Source: Dendrophyllia cribrosa
Taxonomy: Eukaryota; Cnidaria; Anthozoa; Scleractinia; Dendrophylliidae
Direction: 5' to 3'
DNA: 64,000 bases
NCBI GenBank assembly: GCA_024195265.1
Contig: JAJLRJ010000002.1
Coordinates: 51,186,043 to 51,250,042, forward strand
In this document: piece by piece, positions 59,788 to 64,000 of the stretch
How the letters are laid out: every line of letters starts with the position of its first letter
Position numbering within the stretch: the first letter of the stretch is position 1
The notes under the pieces: model-generated
What the model was told of the DNA's origin: nothing
What the model saw: only the letters and a program-made list of their open reading frames with translations
Database searches by the model: none
Position numbers and translations under genes: made by a program

Positions 59788-59964
59788 AGACTTTCCACAG
59801 TATCAAATGACCATCGCTTTTATTACACTGAAAGCCCGAAACACATCACCTTTAAATCCAAATCAGCAAACAAATTCATCATGACCGATTCTCAAGGTCA
59901 GGCATCATTAGGAGACGATCAACAAGATCGGATGGCGTGGTTCAAGAAGAAGTTTTGCAGATGA
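59788..59964 (+). CDS. IL-1-like gene, exon 6 (last trefoil exon and stop)
   Basis: Acceptor 'ttgttttttatctttaag' at 59787, phase 0; an AG at 59800 would shift the frame to an early stop. Encodes residues 297-354 and a TGA at 59962. Order of motifs: HRFYY, then ITFKSKSANKFIMT, then L-G-D, ending WFKKKF. The segment F318-x-S320-x5-F326-I-x-T329-x7-L337 closely follows the IL-1 signature F-x-S-...-F-[LI]-x-T-x7-[LIVM]. One spacer residue is missing and there is no proline. RF-x-Y corresponds to the RFVF/RFAF strand of IL-1beta/IL-1RN. Predicted product: leaderless beta-trefoil cytokine-like protein. Homology versus fold convergence is not settled. Confidence 0.8.
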   Translation, partial: RLSTVSNDHRFYYTESPKHITFKSKSANKFIMTDSQGQASLGDDQQDRMAWFKKKFCR

Positions 59965-60029
59965 TGTATAACAAAATTCTGGCAGTTTCTTGGTCTTGCA
60001 GATGACGTAACACAAAAGATTCAAAATAC

Positions 60030-60035
60030 AATAAA
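60030..60035 (+). terminator. Polyadenylation signal AATAAA
   Basis: The first AATAAA after the stop codon of the IL-1-like gene, 66 bases downstream, consistent with a short 3' UTR. Confidence 0.6.
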
Positions 60036-60241
60036 CAATACCTACCCCACAACACAACAGCCAACCAACAATAGTTTCCGGAACGTCAAGAAATACCCAA
60101 TATTCTATACCATTAGTTATATATCTATTTTTATATTAAGCATATTTTTATCTCATATTTTCAGTCAAGTGTTTTTAGACATGTACCTAGAGCTCATGAG
60201 ATTGGGCGACCACTCCCTACAGTATCCACCGACGATAAATA

Positions 60242-60477
60242 ATCCCAGACGATCGGGGATTTTGCTGTTTCTCGACCGTCCCAGATTTTGCCGACATGTC
60301 GGAAAAATCGTCGATCATCGCTCAAATCTGGGACGCGTCGGGAAAACAGTATCGCTCCTGATTTTTCATATTTGTCCCGGACCATCTCAGATGATCGGTC
60401 ATGTCTACGATTTTGTGTTTTCATAAGTCGACAAAATCTGGGATAGTCGAGAAACAGCGAAATTCCCGATCTGGGAT
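60242..60477. mobile_element. Foldback element downstream of the IL-1-like gene
   Basis: 'atcccagacgatcggggatt' at the left is answered by 'aattcccgatctgggat' at the right. The inner arms 'gctgtttctcgaccgtccca' and 'gatagtcgagaaacagc' also pair. Confidence 0.8.
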
Positions 60478-60639
60478 TTTCTCGACATATGGAAACCACG
60501 CTTTATTTATTCTTTTCTTCAGTATGGTCCACTGTTTAATGAATAGAGTTAATCTGCAGAGTAGGAGTTTATCTACGTGTTTAAATTATAAGCTCTTTGA
60601 GTTTGAATAACTGCAGGTATCTGATAATAGAAATATTAA

Positions 60640-60925
60640 GAACAGTTTTCAACCGAGTGTCGTAAAACCAAAACCAAAACCGAATCACTCTGGCCAATCA
60701 CAACAGACGCAGACAATCCAATGAACCAATCAGAGCTCGAAGCAAATACATGTAGACGCCGCCAAGCGCGGGAAAACGCGTGGGAGTAAATCATGATTGG
60801 TTATGGTTTTACTTCTGATGGGTCGAAAAAGTAGCGTGCGTTATTTAAGCCAATCACAAAGCGTATAATGTAACAATACAAAACCAAAGCAAATACTTGC
60901 AAAATTACTTTCGAAACTTAATTGC
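60640..60925. mobile_element. CCAAT-rich MITE, copy 3 (diverged)
   Basis: Left end 'gaacagttttcaaccgagtg' and right end eroded to 'tttcgaaacttaattg'. It retains CCAAT sites 'ggccaatcacaac', 'gaaccaatcagag' and 'agccaatcacaaag'; one site reads 'tgatgggtcg' and is lost. Confidence 0.75.
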
Positions 60926-61127
60926 TTTTTTTTCTAGATGACCCTATATACGATAATTTATTTTCCAAATAATTATTTATATTATCATTATCATATTGCA
61001 TTATTTACATACGGCTACTATATTTACTATTTTGTCAGACAAAATTTTATTAATATGATACGGCTACCGCATCCACTACTTAATATAAATGAAAATGGAC
61101 TGGTAGTGTCTATGTATTTTTTTACTA

Positions 61128-61409
61128 GAGCAGTTTTCAATTAAGTGTCGTAAAACCAAAACCAAAGTAATTACTCTGACCAATCACAGCAGTCGTAAAC
61201 AATCCAATGAACCAATCAGAGCTCGAAGCATTTACATGTCGCGGGCGCCAAGCGCGGGAAAACGCGTGCGAGCAAGTCACGATTGGTTTTGGTTTTACTT
61301 CCGATTGGTCGAGAAAGTGGCGCGAGATTTTTTAGCCAATCACAAAGCGTAGCAATGCAAAACCAAAGCAATTGTGTAATTACTTTCGACAGTCAATTGA
61401 AAACTGCTC
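61128..61409. mobile_element. CCAAT-rich MITE, copy 4, TA target site
   Basis: Complete copy with GAGCAGTTTTCAATTAAG and GTCAATTGAAAACTGCTC ends, flanked by TA on both sides, and all four CCAAT/ATTGG sites intact. Confidence 0.9.
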
Positions 61410-62111
61410 TATACGTACCCTAATGCATAAAAAAAAACAAGTTTTGTATGGCATGGCCGTTTTCAAACACGAACGAATGCTGTCCACGTAAACGATAGAA
61501 TATTTATTTATAATATGCAATATGTTTGGTCCATTCGTTATAGGCTAAATCAAGGTTTTCTATGCCATAGTCGCCTATTTATTTCATATTTATAACACCC
61601 GACGCAGAAAAGTTATTTTTGATTTATTTATTTATTGAATAGGCATAAATTAAAGATGATTAATATAGTTAATAAAACACCATTTACACTGTACATGTTA
61701 TGTTGTGTACATGTTATGTTGTAGTTTACCGCTGTCTCAAATCCAAACTCGCTTCCCTTGAATAGTATATTGTTATACATTTTATTCTCCTTTGCTAAGA
61801 AGATACAGCTAATTTATACCTACGTCGGTCAGAATTATGTTACAGCGATGATGACTTCATGCACACGTGACACGCGCCTCCCGCTTCAACGGGAAAAAAA
61901 ACATTACAAGATTTCACAATCCACGAAAACCTAAGATTACCAAAGGGTTCGCATTGTCGTAAAATATTGCACAGAATATTTACATATGCTTTCAAAATCA
62001 ACACAATCGCACCTCTATGTTGTATTGTCGTCCTTGTGGCTGAAAACGGCGATATTTGGCGATTTGCTGGGTTTTGCGTTGGTCGTTTACCTGGATGGCT
62101 GGGAATATACC
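61410..62111. other. Spacer, nothing recognised
   Basis: No exon or element is supported. 'tgtacatgttatgttg' is duplicated in tandem at about 61690-61722. Confidence 0.35.
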
Positions 62112-62159
62112 AACCTCGTTCCCAGGGTCTCTCTTCTTCCCGACCTGGGAACGAGGTTA
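62112..62159. mobile_element. Short palindrome AACCTCGTTCCCAGG
   Basis: 'aacctcgttcccagg' and 'cctgggaacgaggtt' flank a pyrimidine-rich 18-bp loop. Probably a MITE terminus pair or a very short element. Confidence 0.7.
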
Positions 62160-62335
62160 GACATATACATGTAGTATGTAGTATATAGACAAGCGAGGAA
62201 AACTGGCTATTGAACCGGCTCATTGCCGGATTTTGACCCAGAAATTGGCTACACCGCTTCCAAATCGCGCACCAGGAAAGCTGAAAGCCCAAGATATTTC
62301 TTCTCATATCAGTGAGTTGAAAATCCGTCACATTT

Positions 62336-62503
62336 AATAGACCAATTTCGATTTATTAAAATTCATACTTGGCACCGAGGCTTGGGGGAATAAAACAAAA
62401 GAAATCACATTGAGGTTCAGCGTTGAATTATTCATTTATTTTGTTTTATTCCTCCAAGCCTCGGAGCGAAGTATGAATTTTAATATATCGAAATTGGTCT
62501 ATT
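62336..62503. mobile_element. Foldback MITE with AATAGACCAATTTCG ends
   Basis: The left 'aatagaccaatttcg' and right 'cgaaattggtctatt' are exact. Inner arms 'ggcaccgaggcttgggggaa' and 'ttcctccaagcctcgg' also pair. Confidence 0.85.
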
Positions 62504-62913
62504 GCAAACTACTTACAGCAATCACACAAGCTGGTGTATGCCGGGCTGTAAGAGTCACGCCGTTTGCACTCCCGCTGGGTGAATTGTTATGAAAGGGGCC
62601 TGTTTGATCAGGTTAACACTCGTTTCCATCTCTCAAACTGACCTTGGACAACTTATGAGGTTTAACACAACGTAGTATTTTTTTTATCGTTATACCGTAG
62701 TACTGACGTACATGAGAACAGAACCCTATTTATTGGGCAGAGAATCCGGAGAACTGAGAGAACAGAGCTCTGGTTAAGCAAAGAGTAGCGTTTTGGGGTT
62801 TAGCATTGATCTACAGTGTTTAGGGTTAAGCACTGATTTGAAAACGGTTAGCTTTCATTTATTGTTATGGGTAACTCTATAAATATGTTAAAAATTACAT
62901 CTCCCGGCAGCTA

Positions 62914-62976
62914 GTCCACGTTGGTATAGTGGATAAGGATATTAGTTATGAAGCGAACGACTCGGGTTGGAGGCTT
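62914..62976 (+). repeat. tRNA-like remnant (SINE head or tRNA pseudogene)
   Basis: 'ttggtatagtgga' resembles an A box and 'tcgggttggaggc' a damaged B box, with approximately correct spacing. The acceptor stem does not pair convincingly, so it is not called as a tRNA gene. Confidence 0.35.
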
Positions 62977-64000
62977 ACACTATTCTGATCTTTAATTTTT
63001 TTTCTAATTTTACGGCTTTAAAGTGTGAAATAGGTTTTACTTCATGTAACTTAAAGTGAAAGGAAAAGGTCAGTTTGAGATATGGAAACAAGTGTTTACC
63101 GTTTGATCTCAACCAATCAGAAAGGAGCAAACGGCGTGACTGAGAAAAGTCAGGCTTCGACTGCTTGATTTCTACATGTAAATATTACTCCGTAACTTGC
63201 GCTTGGATTTTCAATTCAATGACATGAAAAGTCAAACCTCAGATTTTCAGGTTGCCTGGTACAAGGTTTGAAAGCTGGACGATGGGAGTTTTGGGGTTAA
63301 AGTCGGTTCGACGATGGGCCGGTCTAAAAGCCAGTTTCCCGCCCTTGTCTCTGTACTATATACCCAGATAAACGACTAACGCAAGACTCTTTAAATCGCC
63401 AAAATTCGCCGTTTTTAAGCCACAACGACGACAGTACATGACATTTAAGGTAAGGTTATTGGACCATGTTTATTGTAGGTAGTGTTCGTCAGTATTGACC
63501 GCAGGTCGACCAATACTCGGTCAATATATCGCCGGTTAATAGTCAGTCGAAAGTCGGCAGAGAGTCGGTCGAGAGTCGGTCGATATACCGACCGAGATGT
63601 TTACGATAATGAAAAAAAAAATACTGTCCCATACATTTCCTTTGAAATTTTGTGGGCTTCCTGTGGTGTATGTGGTTGCACTTGGCTCATGTCGGCTTGC
63701 TGCGAATCGCGAAAAATTCAGTTTCTCTAAATCGCAAAAATTCGATCCCGCAAATTGCAAAAACTCGTAGTTTGCTATGACAAATATTTCGTACTATATG
63801 AAGCCCAAGTACATCGTTGCCAGGCAAACGCTTCCCGGCATAGATTGAAATAATAAAATAGCCCAAATACAGTATTTAACTTCACGCAACTAAGTGGTCA
63901 ACGTTACAAAGAGCCCCCATTTCATATTTTATATTGAAAATATTTGAGTTAGGAAGTTCAAGCTGGGCTCTGTTTACACACGCTAGACACTATCATCGTC
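62977..64000. other. Window end, no gene recognised
   Basis: 63495-63600 is built from repeated 'ggtcga' and 'gagagtcggtcga' words. The remainder has no supported exon. Confidence 0.4.

Noticed and set aside
59801..59883. Exon 6 beginning at the AG at 59800
   Set aside because: With the phase 0 donor at 58498 this frame stops after 27 codons. The acceptor at 59787 keeps the long trefoil frame and has the better pyrimidine tract.
55737..59964. Fibroblast growth factor identity for the trefoil
   Set aside because: The FGF core motifs are not visible, whereas IL-1-type motifs and exon ends are. A profile search should still test it.
62914..62976. Functional tRNA gene
   Set aside because: The B box is damaged and stems do not pair convincingly.

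Overview
The window is animal DNA, most likely from a cnidarian and probably a stony coral. The basis is AT-rich sequence with sparse genes, metazoan gene families split by GT/AG introns, a very dense load of small foldback (MITE-like) elements, long microsatellites, and a tRNA-derived SINE and repeat termini of kinds I associate with coral genomes. The species is not determined. No bacterial, plasmid or CRISPR feature was seen.

Three host genes are supported. (1) A single-exon class A (rhodopsin-type) GPCR on the minus strand, 2037-3062, closest in pattern to melatonin-like receptors. (2) A TMEM151-type membrane protein on the plus strand, with exons at 11652-12073 and 26565-26943 that join in phase across a 14.5-kb intron. 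(3) A plus-strand gene whose last three exons (55737-55913, 58386-58498, 59788-59964) encode what looks like an interleukin-1-family beta-trefoil. It also has an upstream exon at 51512-51807 and probable 5' exons at 37032-37178 and 37301-37455. The six exons have compatible phases (0, 2, 1, 1, 0), give 354 codons plus a stop, lack an obvious signal peptide and are followed by an AATAAA 66 bases after the stop. This gene is the main discovery candidate.

Layout. 1-10 kb: GPCR, foldback elements (one with poly-G/poly-C ends), a Penelope-like terminal-repeat relic, a LINE 3' fragment and a 1.2-kb dispersed repeat. 11.4-27 kb: the TMEM151-like gene. Its intron carries a 2.5-kb foldback, several MITEs, (AGT)n, (ACTAAT)n and (ACTAAC)n arrays, and a 5'-truncated, frameshifted LINE with a 1007-codon open frame. 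27-37 kb: a cluster of foldback elements and a diverged satellite array. 37-60 kb: the cytokine-like gene with repeat-rich introns. 60-64 kb: more MITEs and no recognised gene.

The three host genes look unrelated in function and there is no operon-like logic. The GPCR and the TMEM151-like protein would act at membranes. The IL-1-like protein would be a leaderless cytosolic or released signal. Many apparent open frames in the window begin at TTG rather than ATG and are not genes. Starts given here are at ATG or at splice acceptors.
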